64,000 bases of DNA. Origin: Corallococcus sp. NCRR. Its GTDB lineage: Bacteria; Myxococcota; Myxococcia; Myxococcales; Myxococcaceae. The stretch is from contig NZ_CP114039.1 of NCBI RefSeq assembly GCF_026965535.1, positions 6,696,001 to 6,760,000 on the forward strand, written 5' to 3'. Positions 52,129-60,765 of this stretch are shown here, piece after piece. Every line of letters begins with the position of its first letter. The stretch's first letter is position 1. The notes under the pieces were generated by a model that did no database searches, was not told the DNA's origin, and was given only the letters and a program-made list of their open reading frames with translations. The position numbers and the translations under genes were made by a program.

Positions 52129-52908
52129 GTGCCGCTTCCTCTCGCCGTCACCACCAGCACGAAGACGGATGCGGCCACGGTGCGCGAGGCGCGGGCCGTG
52201 GCGCAGCGGTGGAACCTGCCGTTCCTTTCGCGCCGCTCCAGTGAGGGCATCGCGCCCTGGCTGGGCACCAAGGTGGATGCGCTGCTCGTCGTGGGTGGCG
52301 ATGGCGTGACGCTGTGGGAGCCGCAGGGTTCGTTCGGCTTTCACGCGGGCATGGCGCACCTGCGGCGCATGCGGCTGCGGCAGGGACAGCGCGATGACGC
52401 GTTCCTCAAGGTCGCGGAGATCGTCCCCGGGGATGCCGTGCTCGACTGCACCCTGGGGCTGGCTCAGGACGCGCTGGTGGCTTCGCTCGCTGTGGGTCCC
52501 ACGGGCCGTGTTGTGGGTTTGGAGAAGAGCCTGCCGCTGTGCATCGTCGCCGCGGAGGGGCTCCAGCGCTACGACCGGGGCGCGGACTCGTGCGCCATCG
52601 AAGTGCTCCACGCGGATGCTCACTCGTACCTGAAGACGCTGCCCTCGAAGTCCTTTGACGTCGTCTTCTTCGATCCGATGTTCGCCAAGCCCAAGAAGGC
52701 CCAGCCCGCCTTCGACGTGCTTCGCCGCTTCGCGGAGCATGCCCCCCTCACTCCTGAGGCCGTGGAGGAGGGGAGACGTGTCGCTCGCCGGTGGGTCGTC
52801 GTGAAGGGCGCCCGCCACACCGATGACTTGAAGAAGGTGGGCATCCAGCCGGAGCCCACCTCGCGCTTCAGTGACGTCATCTGGGGGCGGCTGCCCGCGA
52901 CGCCTTGA
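52129..52908 (+). CDS. RsmJ-like class I methyltransferase
   Basis: The 259-aa protein is a SAM-dependent methyltransferase. The SAM motif region is VLDCTLGLAQDALVASLAV; DVVFFDPMFAKPKKAQ is the catalytic DPMF motif also found in RsmJ, the enzyme that methylates guanine 1516 of 16S rRNA. LLVVGGDGVTLWE in the N-terminal half also recalls that family. The assignment to 16S rRNA is by resemblance only. The GTG at 52129 is 7 bp after the cyclase stop; it is the last gene of that operon and is convergent with the HAD gene 1 bp away. Confidence 0.8.
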   Translation: MPLPLAVTTSTKTDAATVREARAVAQRWNLPFLSRRSSEGIAPWLGTKVDALLVVGGDGVTLWEPQGSFGFHAGMAHLRRMRLRQGQRDDAFLKVAEIVPGDAVLDCTLGLAQDALVASLAVGPTGRVVGLEKSLPLCIVAAEGLQRYDRGADSCAIEVLHADAHSYLKTLPSKSFDVVFFDPMFAKPKKAQPAFDVLRRFAEHAPLTPEAVEEGRRVARRWVVVKGARHTDDLKKVGIQPEPTSRFSDVIWGRLPATP

Positions 52909-52909
52909 G

Positions 52910-54619
52910 CTACTCCTTCTCCGACCCCTTCGGCGGGCCCTCACTGCCCATCGGGGACATCTTGCTCGACAGCGCGCCGGCCTGCTCGTGCGCCATCAGG
53001 TCTCGCGGCGAGCGGTAGTACTGCATGGGCGAGTGGTGCAGGAAGTTCGACACGCGGCTCGTGTAGAGACACGCGTACTGCTCCACCTGGTAGCCGAAGC
53101 GGCTGTTCTCGTTGCCCTCCTTGAACAGCAGGCCCCAGTACGGGTTGAAGCCCTCCTCGACGTCGCGCTCCAGCGTGTCCGCGATGCCGTTGGTCTCCTT
53201 GAGCGAACGGCGCAGCTTCTCCAGCTCCGCCTTCACCTTCTTGCGCAGCTCCTCCACCTCCTGGCGCTCCGGAGCAGACAGTTCCTCGCGCTCCAGCCTG
53301 CGCTCCAGGGTGTTCAGCACCGTCTTGCGGTGGTTCACCTCGTCGTCCAGCCGCGCGCGCGTCAGCTCCACCTCTGACAGCGTGGTGATCTCCTCGCGCC
53401 GCGCGTCCGTGTACGTGATCTCGTCTTCAATCTCCTGGACGATCATGCACGTGCGCCACAGCGACGACTTCTTCGACTTCAGGATGTCGCCGTAGATGTG
53501 GTCGCCCACGTAGAGGATGTGCTCGCCCCGGTAGCCGGTGAACTCCTCGAACTGGGCCAGGTTGCCGCCCGAGTACACCGTGCCGCGCTCCAGCGACTTC
53601 GCCTCGCCCACGACCTTGCCGGCCTCCGTGGACGAGTCCAGCTCCAGGAACGGCCGCGCTTCCGTGAAGAAGGCCGGCTTGCCCGCCGCCGTCACCACGA
53701 AGTCGAAGTAGTTGCGCCAGCTGGGGTACTCCGGCAGCTGCCCGTCCAGCAGGTAGCGCATCACCGCGTTCGTGTAGTCCCACGCGGAGTTTGTCAGCAG
53801 GAACAGCCGCTTCCCGCCCGAGCGTAGCTTGTGCAACGCCGGCCCCAGCTCCGGATCCAGGAACACGTAGCGCGCCAGGTCCTTGCGGATCTCCCGCTTG
53901 AGCGAGTTGTCCCGGTGCACCGTGTCGATGGCTTCCCGGATGTCGTCGTAGAGCTTGCCGTAGTTCACGGTGTGCCCCAGCGACTCCATCAGCTCGATGA
54001 TGCCCGAGTACAAACACGTCTCCGGCAACGCGAAGAGCGTGTCGTTCCACGCGAACTGCGGGTTGCGCAGCCGCACGCGCTTGTTGCGGTACAGCTCCTT
54101 CCACGCGTCGCGCTTGAGCGGCCTGAGGCCGTGGTACGCGCGCCCCACGTGACCGAAGCGGTCCATCTTCAGGACGTTGCCGTTGACCCGGTCCACCGCC
54201 AGCCCGCGCATCACGAAATGGTGGTCGTAGAGCAGGCCGCCCACGAACGGCGGGTAGCCGTACTCGCTGATCAGCTTCGCCAGCGTCATGTCGAACGACA
54301 ACTGCTCCAGCCGGCGCATGTGGTAGATGGCCAGCGTGTAGTCCATGTCGAACCCGATGAGCTCGATGTGGTCCATGCGCAGGTTGCGGTTGACGAACAC
54401 GTCCCGCGAATGCGGCACCTGGTCCGCGGCCTCGCGCGGCGTGGTGAGCAGCCGGCCGAGCACGTCGTCGGTGAGCAGGTCCCTCGCCCGGCGGGCCGCG
54501 TCGTCGGCGTGCTCGCGGCGGATGGAGGAACGGAAGCTCCCGTGCAGCGGATCCACGGAGGGTCCGCCAGGGATGGGCCTGACAGTCGAGAGTAGGGGCG
54601 ACACGGGACCCCAAGACAT
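52910..54619 (-). CDS. HAD-IG family 5'-nucleotidase
   Basis: The 569-aa protein is a HAD-superfamily hydrolase of the cytosolic purine 5'-nucleotidase type. HAD motif I is IGFDMDYTLAIYH, motif II RLFLLTNSAWDYT, and motif IV is in HILYVGDHIYGDILKSKK. LRMDHIELIGFDMDYTLA at the start and VYSGGNLAQFEEFTGYRG are family-typical. A long coiled coil (LDDEVNHRKTVLNTLERRLE to LRRSLKETNG) interrupts the C-terminal part. The ATG at 54619 precedes a 60-residue extension; a later start is possible. Confidence 0.9.
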   Translation of the reverse strand: MSWGPVSPLLSTVRPIPGGPSVDPLHGSFRSSIRREHADDAARRARDLLTDDVLGRLLTTPREAADQVPHSRDVFVNRNLRMDHIELIGFDMDYTLAIYHMRRLEQLSFDMTLAKLISEYGYPPFVGGLLYDHHFVMRGLAVDRVNGNVLKMDRFGHVGRAYHGLRPLKRDAWKELYRNKRVRLRNPQFAWNDTLFALPETCLYSGIIELMESLGHTVNYGKLYDDIREAIDTVHRDNSLKREIRKDLARYVFLDPELGPALHKLRSGGKRLFLLTNSAWDYTNAVMRYLLDGQLPEYPSWRNYFDFVVTAAGKPAFFTEARPFLELDSSTEAGKVVGEAKSLERGTVYSGGNLAQFEEFTGYRGEHILYVGDHIYGDILKSKKSSLWRTCMIVQEIEDEITYTDARREEITTLSEVELTRARLDDEVNHRKTVLNTLERRLEREELSAPERQEVEELRKKVKAELEKLRRSLKETNGIADTLERDVEEGFNPYWGLLFKEGNENSRFGYQVEQYACLYTSRVSNFLHHSPMQYYRSPRDLMAHEQAGALSSKMSPMGSEGPPKGSEKE

Positions 54620-54690
54620 AACACGCGCCGCGGGCCGTTCGCCCGCGTCCTTGCGGGCTTCGCACGGGGCTGGCACGCTCCCGTCCAACG

Positions 54691-54999
54691 ATGCGCACCC
54701 CACGTCCAGCCCCGGCCTCGGCCGAGGACCTCCACGCGCGCCTGGCCGCTCGCATCACCGCGCTGGAGGACCGGGTGCGCCGTCTGGAGGCCCGGCTCGC
54801 CCTGGAGGCCCGCAAGCCGCCCGTCGTCCGCACCCGCGCCAGCACCTCCGCCGCCACCGTCCGCACCGCCAGGCCCCGGCCGCGCTGCCCCGGCTGCACC
54901 CTGGAGCTGCCCCGTGGACGGCGCGGTGAGTCGTGCGTGTGGTGTGGGTTCATGTTCGCCGCCGTGAGCCGTCGCAAGGCGCCCCGGAAGCAACGATGA
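54691..54999 (+). CDS. Coiled-coil zinc-ribbon protein (pseudokinase module gene 1)
   Basis: The 102-aa protein has an N-terminal coiled coil (LHARLAARITALEDRVRRLE), a Thr/Arg linker and a C-terminal zinc ribbon with CPGC and CVWC. It ends in a basic tail. I recognise no family. The stop is overlapped by the pseudokinase ATG (ATGA), so the two proteins are probably made in fixed ratio. A possible role is as a cytoplasmic partner that reads the pseudokinase or links it to another factor. Confidence 0.72.
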   Translation: MRTPRPAPASAEDLHARLAARITALEDRVRRLEARLALEARKPPVVRTRASTSAATVRTARPRPRCPGCTLELPRGRRGESCVWCGFMFAAVSRRKAPRKQR

Positions 55000-57224
55000 G
55001 CGGGACGTACCGGCTCATCGGCCGCACGGAGGCAGGGGACCTCGCGGAGCTGTACGAGTCCCTGCTGCTGCCCTCCATCCCCGTCGCGGTGAAGCTCTTC
55101 CTGCCGCGCACCTCCGACCCCGCCTACGCCCGCTCGCTGGCGGAGACGGTGCGGCTGCTCCAGCCCGTGCGCCACCCGGGCCTCCTCCACGTCGTGGACG
55201 TGGGCTTCGTGCGCCAGCGGCTCGCCGTGGTGCGCGAGGACGTGGACGGCTTCACGCTGGGCGTCGCGCTCCAGCGCCTCAACACGAAGGAGGTGTTGCT
55301 GCCGCCCACGGTGGCGCTGTCCATCGTCATCCAGTTGTTGGAGACCGTGCAGCTCGCGCACGACGCGGGCGCCGTCCATGGGGCCATCACCCCCGGCAAC
55401 GTGCTCCTGTCCCGCGACGGCTTCCCGGCCATCTGCGACTTCGGCGCGCTCCAGGCGCTCCTGTCCGTGCCCCAGCTCAAGCGCACGTTCGCGCACCGGG
55501 GCCGCAGCGCGTACCGTGCACCGGAGGTCACCCGCGGGGATCCGCCCACGGAGGCGTCCGACGTGTACTCGCTGGGCGCCATCGCGTACGAGCTGCTCAC
55601 GTTGCGCGAGGCCGTGGTGCCCGGCAGCGGCGTGAGCACCCGCCGTGAGACGCTGCCTCCGCCCAGCCGGTTGGACCGGCGGATCAACTCGCGGCTGGAT
55701 CCGGCGATCATGCGCGCGTTGGATCCGGCGCCCCAGCGGCGCTTCCGCTCGTGCGGCGAGTTCGCCCAGGCCCTGCGCAACTTCCTCTCCGCGGGCGGCG
55801 GCCTGCCCGGCGCGGAGGAGGTGGCGCGCTTCGTGTCGGAGCTGTTCCCCAACGAGGTGAGCCTCGCCGTACCCGGGCCCGTGCCGTTCGCGGAGCCCTT
55901 CCAACTGGAGCCCGTCTCCGGCGCGGAGATGGACGACCTGCACGCGGAGGAGCTCGAGGCCTCCATCGTCCAGCGCGCGCCGTACAGCCGCGCGCCCACG
56001 GAGCAGGAGGCCTCCGCCGAGACGCAGGAGGCCGCGCCCGGCTTCGAGGCGTTCCGCCCCGAGGACTACGCGCCGGATGACGACGCGCCCCTGGACGACG
56101 AGCCCGGGCCGGAAGGCGAACCGCGGAGCACCGAGCTCTCACCCGCGGGGCCGCTGGAGCAGGGCTGGGACGCGCCGCCTGGAGTGCTCGCGCAGAAGGC
56201 CCGCCGCCCGGACAGCCCGGCGTCCGCGCGAGCCGGGCGCAATCCTCGCGTGAAGGTCATCGAGGACTTCTCCGGACCACCGCTCGGGGACGATGAACCG
56301 CCCGTGCCCACCGGCCGCCGCGCGGCCATGCGCCCCGGCCCGGCGCTCGGGGACGATGAACCGCCCGTGCCCACCGGCCGACGCGCGGCCATGCGCCCCG
56401 GGGGCGCGGAAGAAGAGCCGGCGAAGCGCCCGGCCCTGCGCCCCGCGAAGGGGGCTGGCGGCAGGGCTCCTGGCCAGGAGACGGCGATCCTCCCCGCGGG
56501 TGGGGGAGTGCCCGCCGCCGCTGAGCGCCGGGGCCGCGCCGAACCCACCGAAGCCCTTCCCGCCGAGCCGCGCTCGGAGCGCCGCATGGCGCCTCCGAAG
56601 GCGGAAGGCCGCGTGCGCTCCGACATGGCCGTGCCCGCGCCGTCGGATCGGCACCTGCCGGTGCACCAGCGCTTCGACACGGTGGAGACGCCGCGCATGA
56701 GCGCGGTGGACGCCGGCACCCGCCGCAAGCGCCTGCTCTTCATCGCGGGCGGCATCGCGCTGGTGGGTCTGTTCATGTTCGCCGTCGCCGCGTGGCGGCT
56801 GGGCCTGGAGCCGGTGAAGGAACCGGAGCTGCCGCGTTACGACCCGAACGCGCCCGCGCCGCCCGCGAACCCGTCCGCGCTCAAGCCCATCGCGCCTCCT
56901 CCGCCCGCGCCGCCGCCCAACCCGGGCGCGCGGGACATCGAGGACGAGGACGCGGACGAGGACGCCGCCGAGCCCGGCGTTCCTCCCAAGAACCAGCGCG
57001 CGTTCCTCACGCTGCGCACGAACCTGCCGGCGAACGTCTTCATCGACGGGGCGAAGGTGCGCCGCGCGACGCCGCTGTTGAACTACCCGGTGCGCGTGGG
57101 CACTCGCGATATCCGCGTGGTGGCCATCTCCACCGGAGAGCAGAAGGACTTCCAGCTCCGCTTCTCGCGGGGCCAGCACCAGAAGCTGGAGGAGCAGTTC
57201 CAGCCTCCCCCCACCAGGCGGTGA
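54996..57224 (+). CDS. Transmembrane Ser/Thr pseudokinase with PEGA domain (module gene 2)
   Basis: The 742-aa protein has a protein-kinase fold at residues 1-275. The ATP-binding Lys33 (VAVKLF) and the DFG motif (148-150) are present, but the catalytic loop reads HGAITPGN at 128-135 where an active kinase has HRDxKPxN, so the catalytic Asp is Ala130 and the following Lys is Thr. It is therefore very probably unable to phosphorylate. A long Pro/Ala/Arg/Glu linker with a duplicated 21-residue unit follows, then a membrane helix (about 578-598) and a C-terminal PEGA-type beta domain (about 668-735) outside the membrane. It lies between the zinc-ribbon gene and a NarL-type regulator, overlapping both by 4 bp. 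Confidence 0.88.
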   Translation: MSGTYRLIGRTEAGDLAELYESLLLPSIPVAVKLFLPRTSDPAYARSLAETVRLLQPVRHPGLLHVVDVGFVRQRLAVVREDVDGFTLGVALQRLNTKEVLLPPTVALSIVIQLLETVQLAHDAGAVHGAITPGNVLLSRDGFPAICDFGALQALLSVPQLKRTFAHRGRSAYRAPEVTRGDPPTEASDVYSLGAIAYELLTLREAVVPGSGVSTRRETLPPPSRLDRRINSRLDPAIMRALDPAPQRRFRSCGEFAQALRNFLSAGGGLPGAEEVARFVSELFPNEVSLAVPGPVPFAEPFQLEPVSGAEMDDLHAEELEASIVQRAPYSRAPTEQEASAETQEAAPGFEAFRPEDYAPDDDAPLDDEPGPEGEPRSTELSPAGPLEQGWDAPPGVLAQKARRPDSPASARAGRNPRVKVIEDFSGPPLGDDEPPVPTGRRAAMRPGPALGDDEPPVPTGRRAAMRPGGAEEEPAKRPALRPAKGAGGRAPGQETAILPAGGGVPAAAERRGRAEPTEALPAEPRSERRMAPPKAEGRVRSDMAVPAPSDRHLPVHQRFDTVETPRMSAVDAGTRRKRLLFIAGGIALVGLFMFAVAAWRLGLEPVKEPELPRYDPNAPAPPANPSALKPIAPPPPAPPPNPGARDIEDEDADEDAAEPGVPPKNQRAFLTLRTNLPANVFIDGAKVRRATPLLNYPVRVGTRDIRVVAISTGEQKDFQLRFSRGQHQKLEEQFQPPPTRR
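56282..56407 (+). repeat. 63-bp tandem duplication inside the pseudokinase linker
   Basis: Two copies of a 63-bp unit (56282-56344 and 56345-56407) encode the 21-residue repeat beginning LGDDEPPVPTGRRAAMRPG. The DNA copies differ at one base over about 55 bp and then diverge, so the duplication is recent. It lies in the disordered linker between the pseudokinase domain and the membrane helix and lengthens that linker. Confidence 0.85.
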
Positions 57225-57889
57225 GTTCCGTGGAGCGCACGCGCATCTTCGTCGTCGAGGACCAGCCCCAGCTCCTGAGGAACCTGGTCAAGGTGCTGGG
57301 CACCTTTCCGGAGCTGGAGATCGTGGGCACGTCCCAGGACGGCGAGCAGGCGGTGGACGACATCGTCCGTGAACGCCCGCAGCTCGTCCTTTTGGACCTG
57401 GAGCTGCCCAGCCTCAACGGCATCCAGGTGACCCAGAAGGTCAAGCGCCGCGCGCCCGAGGTGGAGATCCTCATCCTCACGTCCTTCGAGGACGAGCAGA
57501 AGGTCTACGAGGCCATTCAGGCGGGCGCGTCCGGCTACCTGGTGAAGCGGGTGGGGCCGGAGAAGATCCGCTCCGGCATCCAGGAGGTCATGGACGGGGG
57601 CACCGTGCTGGAGCCCATCATCGCCCGGCGCTTCTGGAACTACTTCCAGTCCATCCAAGCCAGGCCCACCCAGAAGCCCGCCGAGCTGCCCTGGGGGCTG
57701 ACGGCCGTGGAGCTGGACGTCCTGCGCTACGTGGCCAAGGGCCTGTCCAACGCGGAGGTGGGGCGGGTGATGACGCTGGAGCGGCGCACCGTGCGCACGC
57801 ACCTGTCGCATATCTACCGGAAGATGGGCGTCAACTCCCATGTGGACGCGGTGGTGATGGCCCTGCGTCAAGGTGTCGTGGATCTCTAG
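57221..57889 (+). CDS. NarL/FixJ-type response regulator (module gene 3)
   Basis: The 222-aa protein has a receiver domain (acidic pocket VVEDQP, phospho-acceptor Asp59 in LVLLDLELPSLNG, Lys in YLVKRVGPEK) and a LuxR-type HTH (LDVLRYVAKGLSNAEVGRVM then LERRTVRTHLSHIYRKMGV). The GTG at 57221 overlaps the pseudokinase stop by 4 bp. No histidine kinase is adjacent, so its phospho-donor is elsewhere, or it responds through the pseudokinase. A GTG at 57230 is an alternative start. A peptidase gene follows after 27 bp. Confidence 0.9.
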   Translation: MSSVERTRIFVVEDQPQLLRNLVKVLGTFPELEIVGTSQDGEQAVDDIVRERPQLVLLDLELPSLNGIQVTQKVKRRAPEVEILILTSFEDEQKVYEAIQAGASGYLVKRVGPEKIRSGIQEVMDGGTVLEPIIARRFWNYFQSIQARPTQKPAELPWGLTAVELDVLRYVAKGLSNAEVGRVMTLERRTVRTHLSHIYRKMGVNSHVDAVVMALRQGVVDL

Positions 57890-57916
57890 CCGCGCCGTGG
57901 TTACGGTGTGGCACCT

Positions 57917-59257
57917 ATGTCCAAGGCATCCCCGCGGTCCACCGCCGTGCGCGCGGTGGACCCCACCCTCGCAGCGCTCTTCGACGTTCACGAGGCAACC
58001 CTGCCCAACGGCCTCAAGGTCCGCCTGCTGGCGAACCATCAGGCCCCGGTGGTCAGCCTCTACACCTTCTTCCAGGTGGGCAGCCGCAACGAGCGGCCCG
58101 GCATCACCGGCATCAGCCACCTGTTCGAACACATGATGTTCAACGGGGCCAAGAAGTACGGCCCCAAGATGTTCGACAAGACGCTGGAGTCCAACGGCGG
58201 CCGCTCGAACGCGTACACGTCCAACGACATGACCGTGTACTACGACGACTTCAGCGCGGACGCGCTGGAGACGGTGCTCGACCTGGAGTCGGACCGGATG
58301 CGCTCCCTGCGCATCTCCGACCAGACCCTGGCCAGCGAGCGCCAGGTCGTGATGGAGGAGCGCCGCGTCCGCGTGGACAACGAAATCCCCGGCATGATGG
58401 ACGAGGAGCTGGGCACGCTTGTCTACAAGGCGCACGCGTACCGCTGGCCCGTCATCGGGTGGATGGCGGACATCGAGAACATCACCCGCGAGGACTGCCA
58501 GGAGTACTTCCGCACGTACTACGCGCCCAACAACGCGGTGCTCTACATCGTCGGGGACATCGACCCGAAGAAGACGCTCGCGCTGGTGAAGCGCTACTAC
58601 GGCAACATCCCGCGCGGCCCCACGCCCGCGCCGGTGCTCAACGCGGAGCCGGAGCAGAAGGGCGAGCGCCGCGCCGTGGTGCGCCACCCCGCGCAGTCGC
58701 CGTCCGTGATGATCGGCTTCCGCGGCCCCGCCGCCAGCAACGAGGACACGCTGGTGCTGGACGTCGTCCAGTACATCCTCACCAAGGGTGAGGGCAGCCG
58801 GCTGGTGAAGTCGCTCGTGTATGACCAGAAGGCCGCCGTGTCGGTGATGCTCGACTGGAGCTGGCGCATCGACCCGGGGACCATCCTGTTCTACCTGGAG
58901 CTCAAGCCGGACTCGGACGCGGCGAAGGTGGAGGCCCTGCTGTACGCGGAGCTGGAGCGGCTCGCGCGCGAGGGCGTCACCGACAAGGAGCTGCAGAAGG
59001 CGAAGAACAACCTGCGCGCGGACCACCTGCGGGAGCTGTCCACCAACAGCGGCCGCGGGCACGCCCTGGGCCACTATGAGGCCCTGCTGGGCGACTGGCG
59101 CGAGGGCCTGTCCCTGCCGACCTTCTACGCGTCCGTCACGGCGGAGCAGGTGAAGGCCGTGGCCGCGAAGTACTTCGCCCCCGAGCGCCGCTCGGTGGTC
59201 ACCCTCCATCCCGAAGCCGGCGCCGAAGAGGCCGGTGACGAAGCGGCGGAGGCTTGA
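57917..59257 (+). CDS. M16 family zinc peptidase, active subunit
   Basis: The 446-aa peptidase has the inverted zinc motif HLFEH (His68, Glu71, His72), with the distal Glu ligand in the VVMEERRVR segment. VSLYTFFQVGSRNERPGITG is the usual opening strand. The length is that of a half-size M16B subunit, which pairs with a second, inactive subunit; that partner is the next gene. No signal peptide is visible, so it should be cytosolic unless exported by another route. ATG at 57917 is preferred over a GTG three codons earlier. Confidence 0.93.
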   Translation: MSKASPRSTAVRAVDPTLAALFDVHEATLPNGLKVRLLANHQAPVVSLYTFFQVGSRNERPGITGISHLFEHMMFNGAKKYGPKMFDKTLESNGGRSNAYTSNDMTVYYDDFSADALETVLDLESDRMRSLRISDQTLASERQVVMEERRVRVDNEIPGMMDEELGTLVYKAHAYRWPVIGWMADIENITREDCQEYFRTYYAPNNAVLYIVGDIDPKKTLALVKRYYGNIPRGPTPAPVLNAEPEQKGERRAVVRHPAQSPSVMIGFRGPAASNEDTLVLDVVQYILTKGEGSRLVKSLVYDQKAAVSVMLDWSWRIDPGTILFYLELKPDSDAAKVEALLYAELERLAREGVTDKELQKAKNNLRADHLRELSTNSGRGHALGHYEALLGDWREGLSLPTFYASVTAEQVKAVAAKYFAPERRSVVTLHPEAGAEEAGDEAAEA

Positions 59258-59262
59258 ACCCA

Positions 59263-60765
59263 ATGGCCTCCCGAAAGATCGCCAACGTGAAGAGCACCGT
59301 CCGCAAGGCCGCCAAGGCCGTGCGCAAGCAGGCCACCGCCGCTCGCAAGAAGGTCGCGCAAGCGAAGAAGGCCGTCCCGGCCCAAGCCAAGAAGCTGAAG
59401 AAGCTGGTGAAGGCCGCGCCGCAGCCGAAGTCCGCCGCCACCGGCGAGCTGAAGCTGCCCGCGCTGCATGAGAGCACCACGTCCACGGGGCTGAGGGTCA
59501 TCGCCGCCGAGCGCGGGCCGCTGCCGCTCGTCTCCGTGCGGCTGGTGATGCGCGCGGGCGGGGTGTGGGACCCGGCGGGCAAGGACGGCCTGGCGGACTT
59601 CACCGCGCGCCTGCTGCGCCGGGGCACGAAGCGCATGGACGCGGATGGCATCAGTGAAGCCATCGAGTTCGTGGGCGCCAGCCTCTACGCGGGCGTCAAC
59701 GAGGACGTGCTGTCCGTCTACCTCACCACGCCCGCGGAGCACTTCTCCGCGATGCTAGACGTGCTGGGGCAGGTGGTGCGCGAGCCCACGTTCCCGGAGA
59801 AGGAGGTCGTGGACGCGCGGGAGCGCGCGCTGGCGCAGTTCGCCAACGACCTGGATGATCCGTCCTCCATCGCGGACCGCGCCTTCACGCGCGCCATCTG
59901 GGGTGACCACCCATACGGGCGCGACCTGGGCGGCAACAAGCGCACCGTGTCCACCTTCACCCGCGACGACGTGGTCCGCTTCCACGCCGAGTGCATGGGA
60001 CCGCGCATCTCCCTGCTCACGGTGGTGGGCGCCATCGACCCGGCGACCGTGGCCGCGGAGGCCGAGCGCGCCTTCGCCGGCTGGACGGGCGGCCCCGACG
60101 CGGATCCGATGCTGCCCCGCAAGCAGGAGCCGCTGGCCAAGGCCGGCACGGTGCTGCTGGTGGACAAGCCGGACCAGACGCAGTCCCAGGTGCGCCTGGG
60201 CGGCCCCGGCTTCTGGCTGGGCCACGAGGACTACTTCCCGGCCACGGCGATGAACATCGCGCTGGGCGGCGGCTTCACGTCGCGGCTGATGAACGAGATC
60301 CGCGTCAACCGGGGCCTCACCTACGGCGTCAGCTCCTACTTCGACACGATGAGCGCGGCCGGCATCTTCGCGCTCTCCACGTTCACGAAGACCGCGTCCA
60401 CGCGGGAGATCATCGACGTGGCGCTGAAGGAGATCCACGGCGTGCGCGACGGCGGCCTCAAGCCCCGCGAGCTGAAGGACGCGCAGAGCTACCTGGCCGG
60501 CCTGTATCCGCTGCGCACGGAGACCAACGAGTCCGTGGCCTCCGTCATCGCGGACATGCGCATGCACGGCCTGGGCGACGACTGGGTGGAGAAGTTCCGT
60601 GACCGCCTTCGCGCGGTGACCCCGAAGGACGTGGCCGCGGCGGCGAAGAAATACGCCTTCGCGGACCGGCCCGTCATCGTGGTGCTGGGCAAGGCGTCGG
60701 AGGTGAAGCCGCTCCTGGAAGGGCTGGGCCCCATCACCGTCGTGCCGGCGTCGGACTACGAATGA
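59263..60765 (+). CDS. M16 family inactive partner with Lys/Ala-rich N-terminal tail
   Basis: The 500-aa protein has the M16 fold but lacks HxxEH; the position reads DGLADFTARLLRRGTK. It should pair with the active subunit and help bind substrates. GLTYGVSSYFDTMSAAGIF is the conserved R/Y-type substrate loop of the C-terminal half. The first 50 residues are almost only Lys, Ala, Arg, Val and Gln (AAKAVRKQATAARKKVAQ), like a histone-H1 tail. GGAGG lies 10 nt before the ATG, 5 bp after the previous stop. Confidence 0.9.
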   Translation: MASRKIANVKSTVRKAAKAVRKQATAARKKVAQAKKAVPAQAKKLKKLVKAAPQPKSAATGELKLPALHESTTSTGLRVIAAERGPLPLVSVRLVMRAGGVWDPAGKDGLADFTARLLRRGTKRMDADGISEAIEFVGASLYAGVNEDVLSVYLTTPAEHFSAMLDVLGQVVREPTFPEKEVVDARERALAQFANDLDDPSSIADRAFTRAIWGDHPYGRDLGGNKRTVSTFTRDDVVRFHAECMGPRISLLTVVGAIDPATVAAEAERAFAGWTGGPDADPMLPRKQEPLAKAGTVLLVDKPDQTQSQVRLGGPGFWLGHEDYFPATAMNIALGGGFTSRLMNEIRVNRGLTYGVSSYFDTMSAAGIFALSTFTKTASTREIIDVALKEIHGVRDGGLKPRELKDAQSYLAGLYPLRTETNESVASVIADMRMHGLGDDWVEKFRDRLRAVTPKDVAAAAKKYAFADRPVIVVLGKASEVKPLLEGLGPITVVPASDYE

